64,000 bases of DNA from Methanoculleus sp. 7T (GCF_023195915.1 NZ_JALPRP010000001.1:1550001-1614000), one strand, 5' to 3'. Shown: positions 44,418-54,566, counted from the stretch's first letter. Numbers and translations are program-made. Notes: generated by a model not told the origin, from the sequence alone.

Positions 44418-44627
44418 ATGACACATTACGGCGGGTACGCCGCACACGGTATGCTCCTCGAGAGGATGTTTGATCTCCTCGACGAGGACCAGATGCGGCA
44501 GTTGATGATCCGGATGATCGAGTCGCGCATCAAGATGAAAGAGCACCGGATCGAGATGATGCAGTACAAGGTCGAGACGTATAAGATGGCACGCGAGATG
44601 CTCCAGGCAGGCGCGAAGCGGAAGTGA
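44418..44627 (+). CDS. Small Met-rich helical protein
   Basis: 69 residues, about one sixth methionine, predicted as two long amphipathic helices (LLERMFDLLDEDQMRQLMIRM and MKEHRIEMMQYKVETYKMAREML). Basic C-terminus, no signal peptide. GGGGGAGAAG precedes the ATG. No family recognised. It has its own TATA-like TAAGGTATTTAAAATC at about 44340-44355 and a downstream T-tract. Confidence 0.7.
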   Translation: MTHYGGYAAHGMLLERMFDLLDEDQMRQLMIRMIESRIKMKEHRIEMMQYKVETYKMAREMLQAGAKRK

Positions 44628-44677
44628 GGCGAGCACCTTCCGGGGGATCCGCACACAACCCGGAGGATGCCGTCTCC

Positions 44678-44684
44678 TTTTTTT
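44678..44684 (+). terminator. Poly-T terminator after the Met-rich protein gene
   Basis: Seven T residues lie 51 bases after the stop codon and 25 before the next gene. Confidence 0.45.
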
Positions 44685-44708
44685 CACCATAACAGCCAAC
44701 CTACCGGC

Positions 44709-45185
44709 ATGGACCTGATCAGGAGTTACCGAGAATCCGACTTTTCTGCGGTCTCCGCTCTCGAACGGGAGAACAGCGCGGGGGACTGCAAACCGGAGGT
44801 CTTCATCCGGCAGGCCGGCGTCCTCTTTGCCGAGACGTTCCTTGTCGCCGAGTGCGGCGGGGAGGTCGTCGGCTATACCATCGGCGCCCTCGTGCAGCAC
44901 CGGCCGGCCACGGGATGGATCGTCAGGTTGGCGGTGGCCGGGCAGCACCGGCGGCGGGGCTACGGGGAACGACTCGTCGCCGCCGTCACCGGCCTTCTCC
45001 GTGAGCGGGGCGCGGATGAGGTCTACCTCTCGGTCTCGCCGAGGAACCATATCGCAAGGGCGCTCTATGAGAAGCACGGGTTCCGGGAGGTGGATTTCCG
45101 CCCGGCCTACTTCGGCGACGGAGCCGACCGGTGCATCCTCCGCAAGGGTCCTGACGGTCAAGAAAGTTTAACCGTCCGGGATTGA
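44709..45185 (+). CDS. GNAT-family N-acetyltransferase (RimI-like)
   Basis: 158-residue acetyltransferase. The acetyl-CoA loop is QHRRRGYGERLVAAV near residue 80, followed by YLSVSPRNHIARALYEKHGF, the motif B region of RimI-type enzymes. It may acetylate protein N-termini; the substrate cannot be told. ATG 44709 gives a family-like N-terminus (DLIRSYRESD). Confidence 0.9.
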   Translation: MDLIRSYRESDFSAVSALERENSAGDCKPEVFIRQAGVLFAETFLVAECGGEVVGYTIGALVQHRPATGWIVRLAVAGQHRRRGYGERLVAAVTGLLRERGADEVYLSVSPRNHIARALYEKHGFREVDFRPAYFGDGADRCILRKGPDGQESLTVRD

Positions 45186-45198
45186 GATAGGTGACACC

Positions 45199-45789
45199 AT
45201 GCCTCTCACTCCGGTTCGCATAGGAGAGACGTTCGGGCCGGTACCGCGGTACCGGTCGTACCTCTACGCATCCCTCGTTCTGACCATCGCCCTCTTCATC
45301 CTGCCCTGGCTGGTCCCCGTCGTCCTCCTCAGTCCGATGGTCGTCGCCGCCGTCACCGCCATACCCGTCCTTGCCGTCGTCGTGTTCGTCTTCTACTGGA
45401 TCCCGCTCTACTACAAGAGCGTCTCCTACCGGCTCACCGTCACCGAGATCACATGGCAGCGGGGCGTCTGGTTCCGGCAGACGGGCATCGTCCCCTATAA
45501 CCGTATCACGAACGTCGATATCATCCAGGGCCCTCTGATGCGGTTCTTCTCCTTCTCGGCGCTCCGGGTGCAGACCGCAGGCTACTCGGCTCAGGCTCGG
45601 GCGGAGATCGTTCTCAACGGGATCGAGGACCCAAAAGACCTCCAGGAGACGATCATGGGCTTTGTCCGATGGACCGGGCCGGTCGCCGTCGGCGGCGGCG
45701 AGCCGGAAGCGCCGCCGATCGCCGCCGATGCGGTGGTGGAGGAACTCCGGGCGATTCGGAGACTGCTCGAAGGACGGGTGGAGAGGTAA
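45199..45789 (+). CDS. PH domain-containing membrane protein (YdbS-like)
   Basis: 196 residues. Two hydrophobic helices (about 23-45 and 48-70) are followed by a bacterial-type PH domain (YYKSVSYRLTVTEITWQRGVWFRQTGIVPYNRITNVDIIQGPLMRFF), as in the YdbS/YdbT group. The C-terminus is a short helix (VVEELRAIRRLLEGR). Located 13 bases after the acetyltransferase, so probably co-transcribed. Function unknown. Confidence 0.88.
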   Translation: MPLTPVRIGETFGPVPRYRSYLYASLVLTIALFILPWLVPVVLLSPMVVAAVTAIPVLAVVVFVFYWIPLYYKSVSYRLTVTEITWQRGVWFRQTGIVPYNRITNVDIIQGPLMRFFSFSALRVQTAGYSAQARAEIVLNGIEDPKDLQETIMGFVRWTGPVAVGGGEPEAPPIAADAVVEELRAIRRLLEGRVER

Positions 45790-46045
45790 GGGCGGCCTTC
45801 CGGGGATGAGAAGGCGGGCTCGCTTTCCCTGAAGAGGTGTTTCACGCTGGACCGCCCCCCCCCTCCCCCGGTCCCCACCCCCGGATGCGATGCCCGGTGG
45901 AAGTCGTGTTCGGAAGCGCGGACGAACAGGGCTCTGTTCTGTGTAACTACGACTCCTAAAGAGAATAAGGGGTCCAAGTCCACCCCAAGACGCCCATCAG
46001 CCGAGCCTGTGGCCGATGCGGCCCTGTCGGCGTTCTTGGATGTCC
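45790..46045. other. Intergenic region between the PH-domain and leuB-like genes
   Basis: 256 bases between convergent genes with no gene I can support. It contains a C-rich tract (about 45855-45890). Confidence 0.4.
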
Positions 46046-47167
46046 CTATACCTTCATCACAAGCGACGCGACGTACCTGCCGACCTCGCTCGTCTTCTTC
46101 GCGCCGCCCATATCCCGGGTCACGAAACCGTCGAGGATGCTCCTCTCTATCGCCCGAAGGACGGCCGCCGCGGCCTCGTGCTCGCCGATGTGGTCGAGGA
46201 GCATCGAGCCCGCCCAGATGGTGGCGAGCGGGTTTGCGACGTCGAGACCCCGGTACTTCGGGGCGGAGCCGTGGATCGGCTCGAACATCGAGGTGCCCGC
46301 GGGGTTGATGTTGCCGCCGGGGGCGAGACCGAGCCCGCCCTGGATCATGGCGCCGAGGTCGGTGACGATGTCACCGAACATATTCGGGGTGACGACGACG
46401 TCGAACCACTCGGGGTTCTTGACGAACCACATCGTGACGGCGTCCACGAAGTTGAACTCAGTCGCGACATCCGGGTATTCTGTGGCGACCCGGTTGAAGA
46501 CGTCCCGCCAGAGGCCGTAGACGTCGGAGAGGACGTTTGCCTTGTCGACCGACGTGAGTTTCTTGCGCCTCTGGCTGGCGAGGTCGAAGGCGTAGCGGAT
46601 CACCCGCTCCGCGCCGGGCCGGGTGACCACGCCGATCTGGTAGGCGATCTCGTCTGCGTCGGTCTCGACGTCCAGCCCGAATTTGACGTTGTAGAGGTCG
46701 CGGACGACCTCGAGGGTCTTCGCCTCGCGCGCACCCGTGAACCGGGAGCCTATCCCGACATAGAAGTCCTCGGTGTTCTCCCGTACTACCACGAAGTCGA
46801 TATCCTCCGGACGCTTGTTCGCAAGCGGTGTCGCAACGCCCTCGAGGAGTCTGATCGGCCGCAGGTTGACGAACTGGTCGAAGTGGAACCGGATCGCGAG
46901 CAGGATGCCCTTCTCAAGGATCCCGGGCTTCACCCGTTCATCCCCGATTGCTCCGAAGTAGATCGCCCGGAACTTTGAGAGTTCCCTGATATCCTCCTCG
47001 GTGAGGAGTTCCCCGGTGCCGAGGTAACGCTCCGCCCCGATATCGAAGTCGGTCCACGCGATATCGAACCCGAAGCGCTCCCCCGCGGCATCGAGGACCT
47101 CTTTTCCCGCCGCCACGATCTCGGGGCCGATCCCGTCCCCGCCGATGGCGGCTACTTTGTGTTGCAT
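46046..47167 (-). CDS. leuB: 3-Isopropylmalate dehydrogenase (isocitrate/isopropylmalate family)
   Basis: 373-residue beta-decarboxylating dehydrogenase. The N-terminus is [14 protein letters not shown], substrate-binding arginines are in the RPIRLLEG and [12 protein letters not shown] regions, and metal-binding Asp residues lie in [15 protein letters not shown]. The NAD loop is [20 protein letters not shown]. Position after leuC and leuD supports the leucine (or citramalate-isoleucine) pathway; homoisocitrate dehydrogenase for coenzyme B is the main alternative. It overlaps leuD by 16 bases. Confidence 0.87.
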   Translation of the reverse strand: MQHKVAAIGGDGIGPEIVAAGKEVLDAAGERFGFDIAWTDFDIGAERYLGTGELLTEEDIRELSKFRAIYFGAIGDERVKPGILEKGILLAIRFHFDQFVNLRPIRLLEGVATPLANKRPEDIDFVVVRENTEDFYVGIGSRFTGAREAKTLEVVRDLYNVKFGLDVETDADEIAYQIGVVTRPGAERVIRYAFDLASQRRKKLTSVDKANVLSDVYGLWRDVFNRVATEYPDVATEFNFVDAVTMWFVKNPEWFDVVVTPNMFGDIVTDLGAMIQGGLGLAPGGNINPAGTSMFEPIHGSAPKYRGLDVANPLATIWAGSMLLDHIGEHEAAAAVLRAIERSILDGFVTRDMGGAKKTSEVGRYVASLVMKV

Positions 47168-47643
47168 CTCTCTACACTCCCTAGGTTCTTCGCATAGGCC
47201 ACGAGGCCGCCTGCCTCGACGATCTCGTTGAGGAAACCGGGCACCGGCTCGACCGCGAACCGCTTCCCGTTCACCTCGATGAAACCCCCGGCGACATCCA
47301 CCGATATGGCATCGCCGTCCCGGATCTCGTCGGTCCCGGCGCAGACCAGCGGCAGGAGCCCGGTGTTGACGGCGTTCCGGTAGAAGATCCGGGCAAAGGA
47401 CTTTGCGACCACGACCCTGATCCCGGCGCCCCGGAGTGCGAGCGGTGCGTGCTCCCGTGAGGAGCCGCACCCGAAGTTGGTGCCCGCCACCACGACGTCG
47501 CCTTCCCGTGCTTCCTTTGCGAACTCATCCCTCGTCCCCTCAAACGCATGCTTCGCAAGTTCCGCCGGATCGTAGATCGTCAGGAACCTGCCCGGGATGA
47601 TTGCATCCGTATCGATATCGTCGCCGAACTTCCATACCCGCAT
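47152..47643 (-). CDS. leuD: 3-Isopropylmalate dehydratase small subunit
   Basis: 163-residue swivelling subunit of the aconitase-like dehydratase. Motifs are [12 protein letters not shown] near residue 10 and [20 protein letters not shown] near residue 60. The substrate-specificity loop at residues 20-23 reads FLTI. Methanogen homoaconitases carry an Arg at the third position of this loop (YLRT) and here it is Thr, which argues against homoaconitate as substrate. Confidence 0.92.
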   Translation of the reverse strand: MRVWKFGDDIDTDAIIPGRFLTIYDPAELAKHAFEGTRDEFAKEAREGDVVVAGTNFGCGSSREHAPLALRGAGIRVVVAKSFARIFYRNAVNTGLLPLVCAGTDEIRDGDAISVDVAGGFIEVNGKRFAVEPVPGFLNEIVEAGGLVAYAKNLGSVERCNTK

Positions 47644-47647
47644 GATA

Positions 47648-48901
47648 TCACACCTCCCTCGGGTCGGTGATCTCGCCGTAGAGGGCGCTTGCCGCCGCCG
47701 TCGCGGGCGAGGCAAGGTAGACCGAGGCCTGGGCGCTCCCCTGCCTGCCCCGGAAATTCCGGTTCGACGTAGAGAGCGAGACTTCGCCGGGAGCGAGGAG
47801 GCCGAACGCGCCGCCCATGCAGGGGCCGCAGCAGGGCGCCTCGACAAGGGCTCCCGCCTCGACGAACCGCTCGATGAGCCCGGCCCGCAGGGCCTTGAGG
47901 TACTCGGTCCGCGAGGCCGGGATGACGATCACCCGGACGCCGTCCGCGAACCGATCGACGGTCCCGAGCACCTCCGCCGCCTCTGCGAGGTCCTCGTAGC
48001 GCCCGTTGGTGCAGGAGCCGATGAAGACCTGGTCGACCTTCGTCCCCGCGACGTCGCCTACGTCCACGACGTTGTCCACATTGTGGGGGACGGCGACCTG
48101 CGGCGCAAGGTCGGTGACGTCGTAGCGCCGGTCCCCGGCGTACTTCGCATCAGGGTCGCTTGCGAGGTCGAACGGCTCGATCTCGCGTCGGGCGGAGACG
48201 TAATCCCAGGTGGTCGCGTCGGGCGGTACAATCCCCGCCTTTGCTCCCATCTCGATCGCCATATTGGCGCAGGTCATCCGGCCCGCCATATTCATCTCCC
48301 GCATGGCCCCGCCGGTGAACTCAAGCGCCTTGTAGGTCGCGCCGTCGGCGCCGATATCCCCGGCAAGGGAGAGGATCAGGTCTTTTGCCCCCACCCTCCG
48401 GCCGAACGCCCCGTCCACTTCGACCCGGATGCTCTCGGGCACCCGGAAGTAGAGCGCCCCGAACTTCAGCACGAACCCCATATCGGTAGAACCGATGCCG
48501 GTCGCAAACGCCCCTGCGGCCCCGTAGGTGCAGGTGTGGGAGTCGGTCCCGACGATGATCTCGCCGGGCGCCGCCCGCCCCTTCTCCATCACCACCTGAT
48601 GACAGACGCCCTCGAGGAGGTCGTAGTTGTGGATCCCCTGCTCCTTCGCGAACTGCCGCATGAAGACATGGTTCTCGGCAGCCGGTATGGAGTCGGCGGG
48701 GATCTGGTGGTCGAAGAGCATGATGATCCGCTCCGGATCGAAGACGTGTTCTCCTCCCATCTCGCGGAAGACTCGAACCGCCAGCGGGCCGGTGATGTCG
48801 TGGATCATCGCCGCGTCCACCGGCGCCATCACCACGTCGCCCGCGCGGACGGTTTTGCCGCACTGTCGCGAAAATATCTTCTCTGCGATCGTCGCCGCCA
48901 T
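47648..48901 (-). CDS. leuC: 3-Isopropylmalate dehydratase large subunit
   Basis: 417-residue [4Fe-4S] subunit of the dehydratase. Motifs: [20 protein letters not shown] with a cluster cysteine, [19 protein letters not shown] with the second, and [14 protein letters not shown] with the third and a neighbouring Cys. It is the first gene of the minus-strand leuC-leuD-leuB run, with four bases between leuC and leuD. Confidence 0.94.
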   Translation of the reverse strand: MAATIAEKIFSRQCGKTVRAGDVVMAPVDAAMIHDITGPLAVRVFREMGGEHVFDPERIIMLFDHQIPADSIPAAENHVFMRQFAKEQGIHNYDLLEGVCHQVVMEKGRAAPGEIIVGTDSHTCTYGAAGAFATGIGSTDMGFVLKFGALYFRVPESIRVEVDGAFGRRVGAKDLILSLAGDIGADGATYKALEFTGGAMREMNMAGRMTCANMAIEMGAKAGIVPPDATTWDYVSARREIEPFDLASDPDAKYAGDRRYDVTDLAPQVAVPHNVDNVVDVGDVAGTKVDQVFIGSCTNGRYEDLAEAAEVLGTVDRFADGVRVIVIPASRTEYLKALRAGLIERFVEAGALVEAPCCGPCMGGAFGLLAPGEVSLSTSNRNFRGRQGSAQASVYLASPATAAASALYGEITDPREV

Positions 48902-49045
48902 ATAGTATCGTGTTATGGGTACGCGCTCCGGATGTATCTAGTTTGGCAAGGCCGCCCCGATCGTGCAGGGAATCGGCGTCTTCTCCGCCCGCCTTTTAGG
49001 GGGAGTACCTTATGTGATACCGTGCGGAATTTATGAGGAGAAGCG
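48902..49045. promoter_or_regulatory. Divergent promoter region of leuC and mutS
   Basis: 144 bases between divergent genes with no gene. AT-rich patches near 48905-48915 and 49008-49035 are the likely promoter positions for leuC and mutS. Confidence 0.35.
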
Positions 49046-51667
49046 ATGACCGACGGACCAACCCCGGCAATGCGGCAGTATTACTCAGTAAAGGCCCGGT
49101 ATCCCGATGCTATCCTCTTCTTCAGGATGGGAGACTTCTTCGAGACCTTCGGCGAAGATGCCGGCGTGGTGGCTCGAGAACTCGACATCACGCTGACCGC
49201 CCGCGGCAGGGACAAGAACGGCGATCGGATGCCGCTTGCGGGCGTCCCCCACCACGCGGCCGACGGCTACATCGCCCGCCTGGTGAACAAGGGCTACAAG
49301 GTGGTGATCTGCGATCAAGTTGAGGACCCAAAGACCGCGAAAGGGTTGGTGAAGCGGGACGTCACGCGGGTGATCACCCCGGGAACGCTCATCGACTCCA
49401 CGATGCTCGGCTCTACGGGAGCCCAATACCTGATGGCGCTCGCCCCCGACCGGAAGGGCGCCTTCGGCCTCGCATTCTTGGACGTCTCCACCGGCGAGTT
49501 CTTCGTCTCCTCAGGCAGCGGCGAGGGAGCGTATGCCGATATCGTCTCGGAGGTCGTGAGGCACCGCCCGACGGAGGCGATCGTCCCGGAGAGCCTCCAA
49601 GGCGAACTCCCCGACCGGCTCGAGACCCTCGGGGTGACGGTGAGCCGCTACCGCGACGACGCCTTCGACCCGGACGCGGCGTATGCACGGCTCTGCGAGC
49701 AGTTCGGGACGACGACGCTCGACGGCTACGGGTGCGGGGATATGGCAGGCTCGGTCGCCGCCGCCGGGGCGGCGCTCTGCTACGCACAGGAGACCCAGCA
49801 GTCGCCCCTCTCCCATATATCAGGCATAGCAACGAGGATCCCGTCGCAGAACATGGTTCTCGATGCGATCACGCTCCGGAACCTTGAGATCACGACGAGC
49901 ATCCGTGGCGAAGGCGACGGGAGCACCCTTCTATCCGCGCTCGACGTTACTGAGACCTCGATGGGGAGCCGGACGATGCGGTCGTTCCTGATCAGCCCGC
50001 TGGTCGGGAAGGCGGCCATCGACGAGAGGCTCGATGCGGTGGAGTACTTCTTCGATCGTGCGCTCGATCGGCAGGCGCTCCGCGCGACGCTCGGCGATTT
50101 CGCCGATATCGAGCGGATCGCAGGGAGGATCGCCTACGGGAACGCCGGCCCCCGGGACCTCGGGACGTTGAAAGATTCGCTTCTGGCAATCCCGGACCTC
50201 AAAGCGCTCTTCGGCGACGATGCCCCTGTCCTGATCCGCGAGGCCCTCGATGCGATGAGCGACCATGCCGTGGTCACGGACCTCATCGGCCGGGCGATCG
50301 TGGACGAGCCTCCGGCGCTCGCGAAGTCCGGAGGGATGATCCGGGAGGGGTTCAACAAGAAACTCGACGAACTCCGGCACCTTGCGACGACCGGCAAAGA
50401 CTGGATCGCGGAGTTCCAACAGCAGGAGCGGGAGAGAACCTCCATCAAGTCGCTCAAGGTCGGCTACAACCGGGTCTTCGGCTACTACATCGAGGTGACG
50501 AAGCCGAACCTGCACCTGGTGCCGCCGGAGTACGAGCGCCGGCAGACGACCGCGAACGGCGAGCGCTACACGATTCCGGACCTCCGGGAGAAAGAGGCGA
50601 TGATCGCCACCGCAGAAGAGCGCCTTACGGCACTCGAGGCCGAGATATACGCCGAACTCGTCCGGACGCTCGCGGCGCACGTCCCCGACCTGCAGGCGAC
50701 CGCCCGGGCGGTGGGGCTGCTCGACGTCTACGCGGCCCTCGCCGAGGTCGCCGCCCGTTACGGCTATTCCCGCCCGGTGATCGAGGAGAGCGGCAGGATC
50801 GTCATCAGGGACGGGCGCCACCCGGTGGTGGAGCGGCACCTCCCGGTGCCGTTCGTCCCGAACGACACCGAACTCGACAGTGCCGGCGACCAGATCATGA
50901 TCATCACCGGGGCGAACATGGCGGGCAAGTCCACCTACATGCGGGCGGTGGCGCTCTGCTGCATCATAGCCCAGATGGGGAGTTTCGTCCCGGCCCGCCA
51001 CGCCACAATCGGGATCGTGGACCGGGTCTTCACCAGGGTCGGAGCGTTCGACGACCTCGCCTCGGGGCAGTCTACGTTCATGGTTGAGATGCTGGAACTT
51101 GCAAACATCCTAAACAACGCTACCCCGCAGAGCCTCGTGATCCTCGACGAGATCGGGCGGGGGACGAGCACGCTGGACGGGTGCTCGATCGCCCGGGCGG
51201 TGGTTGAGTTCCTGCACGGAAAAGCGGTCGCCGGGCCCCGGACCCTCTTTGCGACCCACTTCCACGACCTGATCGACCTCGAGGGCTCGCTTGCACGGGT
51301 GAAGAACTTCCACTTTGCCGTGAAGGATACGGGAAACGACGTCGTCTTCCTCAGAAAGATCATCCCCGGCGCGACCGACAAGAGTTACGGCGTCCACGTG
51401 GCGCACCTTGCCGGCATCCCGAAGAAGGTGACCGACCGGGCGATGGCGCTCCTGAAAGAGGCGTCGGAGCGGGAGTTTTCGGGCGGGCCGCGGGCTCCCC
51501 GGTATACCCAGATGCTCCTCATCGACCCCGGCGAAGGGGTCGTGGAGGAGAACCCGGCGGTCGAGGAACTCAAGGCCTTGAACCCGAACGAGATGACGCC
51601 GATTGATGCGTTGAACGCCCTCTGCCGCCTCAAGAAACTCGCGAACGGAGAGAAGTGCGAACGATGA
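49046..51667 (+). CDS. mutS: DNA mismatch repair protein MutS
   Basis: 873-residue mismatch sensor of the bacterial MutS1 type. The mismatch-reading F-x-E motif is in FFRMGDFFETF near residue 30. The core and lever domains follow, then the ATPase with Walker A TGANMAGKSTYM (near 620), Walker B LVILDEIGRGTST and the C-terminal TLFATHFHDL. Full domain set, normal length. It overlaps mutL by four bases (ATGA). Most archaea lack MutS/MutL, so this pair points to an old bacterial acquisition. Confidence 0.96.
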   Translation: MTDGPTPAMRQYYSVKARYPDAILFFRMGDFFETFGEDAGVVARELDITLTARGRDKNGDRMPLAGVPHHAADGYIARLVNKGYKVVICDQVEDPKTAKGLVKRDVTRVITPGTLIDSTMLGSTGAQYLMALAPDRKGAFGLAFLDVSTGEFFVSSGSGEGAYADIVSEVVRHRPTEAIVPESLQGELPDRLETLGVTVSRYRDDAFDPDAAYARLCEQFGTTTLDGYGCGDMAGSVAAAGAALCYAQETQQSPLSHISGIATRIPSQNMVLDAITLRNLEITTSIRGEGDGSTLLSALDVTETSMGSRTMRSFLISPLVGKAAIDERLDAVEYFFDRALDRQALRATLGDFADIERIAGRIAYGNAGPRDLGTLKDSLLAIPDLKALFGDDAPVLIREALDAMSDHAVVTDLIGRAIVDEPPALAKSGGMIREGFNKKLDELRHLATTGKDWIAEFQQQERERTSIKSLKVGYNRVFGYYIEVTKPNLHLVPPEYERRQTTANGERYTIPDLREKEAMIATAEERLTALEAEIYAELVRTLAAHVPDLQATARAVGLLDVYAALAEVAARYGYSRPVIEESGRIVIRDGRHPVVERHLPVPFVPNDTELDSAGDQIMIITGANMAGKSTYMRAVALCCIIAQMGSFVPARHATIGIVDRVFTRVGAFDDLASGQSTFMVEMLELANILNNATPQSLVILDEIGRGTSTLDGCSIARAVVEFLHGKAVAGPRTLFATHFHDLIDLEGSLARVKNFHFAVKDTGNDVVFLRKIIPGATDKSYGVHVAHLAGIPKKVTDRAMALLKEASEREFSGGPRAPRYTQMLLIDPGEGVVEENPAVEELKALNPNEMTPIDALNALCRLKKLANGEKCER

Positions 51668-53424
51668 CCGAGACGAAGATACGGGTCCTCGATCCCGACA
51701 CGGTAAACCAGATCGCAGCAGGCGAGGTCGTTGAGCGGCCGGCATCGGTAGCAAAGGAACTCCTCGAGAACGCCGTCGATGCGGGAGCGACGAGCATCCT
51801 CGTCGAGGTCTCCTCGGATCTCCGAGAGATCACGAAGATCCGGGTGACCGACGACGGCGAGGGTATGACGCCGGAAGAGGCGGCGCTTGCGTTCCATCCC
51901 CATGCGACGAGCAAGATCCGGGATATCGTCGACCTCTCCTCCATCCGCACCCTGGGGTTCCGGGGGGAGGCGCTCGCAAGCATCGCCGCCGTTGCGGAGG
52001 TGACCCTGATCACCCGTCCTCGGGGTGCCGGGGCGCTCGCCGGCATCCGGATGGTGGTCAGGGGCGGCGAGGTCGTGGAGAGGAGCGAGGTGGGGGCGCC
52101 GGAGGGGACGACGGTGATCGTGGAGCGCCTCTTCTACAACACCCCCGCCCGCCGGAAGTTTCTAAAGAGCAGGAACACCGAACTCGCCCACATCTATGGG
52201 GTCGTGGAGAACCTCGCGCTCGCACACGGCGAGGTCGCCTTCCGGGTGGTGCACAACGAGAAGGAGCGGATGGCGACCCAACGGTCGGGAGGGCTCCTGA
52301 ACGCTGTCGCGGGCCTCTACGGCGCCGACCTTGCCCGGGCGCTCGTCCCCGTCGAGGGGAGGCTCCCATTCCTGCGCATCGGCGGCTACGTCTCCCGCCC
52401 GTCTGAGAACCGGGGGAACCCCTCCCAGGTCGCGGTCAGCATTAACGGCAGGAGCGTCGCCTCCCGGCAGATCGCCGCCGCGGTCAGGGAAGGCTACGGC
52501 ACCCTCCTCCCCAGGGACCGCTACCCGGTGGCGTTCCTCGACCTCTCGATCGAGACCGATCTCGTGGATGTCAACGTCCACCCGACCAAGCGGGAGGTCC
52601 GCCTCTCTCGGGAGCGGGAGATCCTCACTGCGGTTGCGGCCGCCGTGGCGGAGGCGCTCGCCGGGCACGACCTCGCCCGCGAGGCGCCGGCCGAGCCGGT
52701 GCAGCAGCAGATTATCCCGGAGGGACCGGTTCAGGCGCGTGCCCCGGCGGTCGGCGAGACCGAGGCATTCTACACGCCCGGCCACCAAGAACTCGTCCTC
52801 TCCGACCGGCAACTCCGCCGGACGGAGGTGGGGGGCGCCGAGAACCTCCTCCCGGCCATGGAGCCGGTCGGGCAGGTGGCGGCGACCTACATCGTGGCGG
52901 AAGGAACCGACGGGACCCTCTACCTCGTCGACCAGCACGCCGCCCACGAGCGGGTCCTCTACGACCAGGTCGTGGAGCGGCGCGACGCGGAACCTCGGTC
53001 GCAGGAGCTGATCACGCCCGTCGTCCTCTCGTTCCCGCCGAGAGAATCAGCCGCGCTCCGCGACGCGATGCCGCTCCTTGCGGACGAGGGGTTCGTCGTC
53101 GAGGAGTTCGGCCGGGATACCTTCGCCGTCCGGGCGGTGCCGGTCGCTCTCGGCACGCTTGAAGACCTCGAAGTAGTCAGGGAGACGATCGCCGACCTCC
53201 TCGCCGATGCCTCCCGGACCGCCCCCGACCGGCGGGAGGCGGTCACCTGTATTGTCGCCTGCAGGGGCGCGGTGAAGGCCGGCGCCCTTCTCACGCACGA
53301 ACAGCAGAAGCGCCTCCTCGCCCAACTCGCCCGGACGAAGACCCCGTGGACGTGCCCCCACGGAAGGCCGACGGTGGTGGCGTTCGACAAGAGGAAACTC
53401 GACGGTATGTTCCGGCGGGGGTAA
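51664..53424 (+). CDS. mutL: DNA mismatch repair protein MutL
   Basis: 586-residue MutL with an N-terminal GHL ATPase (NQIAAGEVVERPASVAKELL with the Asn/Glu motif, DDGEGM, TLGFRGEALASI). The C-terminal domain has the endonuclease metal-binding motif VDQHAAHERVLYD plus ACRGAVKAG and CPHGRPT, as in MutL proteins with nicking activity. The last acid of the DQHAx2Ex4E motif is Asp here. The start at 51664 overlaps the mutS stop. Confidence 0.96.
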   Translation: MTETKIRVLDPDTVNQIAAGEVVERPASVAKELLENAVDAGATSILVEVSSDLREITKIRVTDDGEGMTPEEAALAFHPHATSKIRDIVDLSSIRTLGFRGEALASIAAVAEVTLITRPRGAGALAGIRMVVRGGEVVERSEVGAPEGTTVIVERLFYNTPARRKFLKSRNTELAHIYGVVENLALAHGEVAFRVVHNEKERMATQRSGGLLNAVAGLYGADLARALVPVEGRLPFLRIGGYVSRPSENRGNPSQVAVSINGRSVASRQIAAAVREGYGTLLPRDRYPVAFLDLSIETDLVDVNVHPTKREVRLSREREILTAVAAAVAEALAGHDLAREAPAEPVQQQIIPEGPVQARAPAVGETEAFYTPGHQELVLSDRQLRRTEVGGAENLLPAMEPVGQVAATYIVAEGTDGTLYLVDQHAAHERVLYDQVVERRDAEPRSQELITPVVLSFPPRESAALRDAMPLLADEGFVVEEFGRDTFAVRAVPVALGTLEDLEVVRETIADLLADASRTAPDRREAVTCIVACRGAVKAGALLTHEQQKRLLAQLARTKTPWTCPHGRPTVVAFDKRKLDGMFRRG

Positions 53425-53600
53425 GGTGACCGACCGTCTCGGGGGTTGAGAGGGGAAATACCATAGTTTATCGGCCAATTTTTTGATACGCTCAATAATC
53501 TTGGAGATAATGACCAAATTCAGTATCATAATGGATTTATTCTCCGAGAATCAGAATGGCTATGCGTCACAGGGGGGACTCCCCGCTGCAGACGAAAGGA

Positions 53601-53774
53601 ATGAGTCATGTGACACTACTCCAGCAGATCCGCCTCTGGATGAGGACCCGGGGCGGGGGGAAGCAGTATCACGACCGTGAAAATGATTCAATCATCGAAC
53701 CCTACTTCGACATCTCCCCCGAAGCGACCCTCGTTCCGGATACCCCCGAGGTCTCGCAGGAAGAGATCAGGTGA
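53601..53774 (+). CDS. Small hypothetical protein downstream of mutL
   Basis: 57 residues with an N-terminal helix (SHVTLLQQIRLWMRTRGGGK) and an acidic C-terminal half rich in Glu and Pro. The start is uncertain: ATG 53601 follows GAAAGGA, while an ATG at 53556 would add 15 residues. No family recognised. It lies 176 bases after mutL, preceded by an AT-rich stretch (53465-53560) that looks like its own promoter. Confidence 0.5.
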   Translation: MSHVTLLQQIRLWMRTRGGGKQYHDRENDSIIEPYFDISPEATLVPDTPEVSQEEIR

Positions 53775-53838
53775 TGGGGGAGCATCTAAAACGCCCTACC
53801 GAACAGATCGCCTCTCAACCCCACAATAACCTACCACA

Positions 53839-53845
53839 TTTTTTT
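53839..53845 (+). terminator. Poly-T terminator after the small hypothetical gene
   Basis: Seven T residues lie 65 bases downstream of the stop. Confidence 0.4.
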
Positions 53846-53902
53846 CGAGTCCTGTTTCCCCTAGACGAAAACGCTACAGGGGGAGATGAGCGGCCGAGAA
53901 AA

Positions 53903-54502
53903 TTAGGATCTGAGGAACCGGAACGACTCCGCCGCGGCGGCTGCATCGGCGTTGTAGACATCGTATCCCGGCGGGAATACCGTATGCATGACCGAGTAGA
54001 CGGTATCGTTCCGGACAGCATAACGGACAATGAAGGTATACCGGTCGTCGTCGACGATGGGAACGGAGAAGACCGACTCGTATGCCGGGACGCCGTCAAG
54101 GGTAGTCTTCTCGGTCGAGACCCACTCGGCCCCGATCCCGGCCTTGAGGTCCTCCGCGTAGGTCGCGTTCAGCGCTTCAAGGACGTTCTCCTCATCGGTG
54201 GCATTCCGGCCCGAGAGCGGGATCGCATTCACGCGGACCTCCTCGTGCTTCGCCGGCGAAGAGAACCATACGCTCTCTTCCGACTCGGTGAAGAACCAGC
54301 CCTCCGGGCAGGTGACGGCGTAGCCGTAGGTGGTGTTGATATAGGTCCCGTTCTCGGGAACGGGTGCCGGGGTCGGGGTCGGCGCCGGAGCGGGTCCGGG
54401 AGGAGGCGACTGCGGTGCGAAGAGCCCCGGTACCACAACCGCTAGGACGGCGGCGAGAGCGACCACAAGAATCCCGGCGATCAGCAGTCTCTGTGATCTC
54501 AT
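53903..54502 (-). CDS. Membrane-anchored hypothetical protein with PsbP-like domain
   Basis: 199 residues. An N-terminal hydrophobic helix (about 5-28) is followed by a Pro/Ala-rich spacer (PPPGPAPAPTPTPAP). A globular domain of about 140 residues begins with YINTTYGYAVTCPEGWFF, the sort of start seen in PsbP/DUF1795 domains. Several N-glycosylation sequons imply surface exposure. Function unknown. The gene is followed at 64 bases upstream by the Lon-like protease gene on the same strand. Confidence 0.75.
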   Translation of the reverse strand: MRSQRLLIAGILVVALAAVLAVVVPGLFAPQSPPPGPAPAPTPTPAPVPENGTYINTTYGYAVTCPEGWFFTESEESVWFSSPAKHEEVRVNAIPLSGRNATDEENVLEALNATYAEDLKAGIGAEWVSTEKTTLDGVPAYESVFSVPIVDDDRYTFIVRYAVRNDTVYSVMHTVFPPGYDVYNADAAAAAESFRFLRS

Positions 54503-54566
54503 AGTATCCGGGTACGTGGCTCGGGATAGCATAAAAGAATTGGGATGAAGCCGGCCATGACCACGG

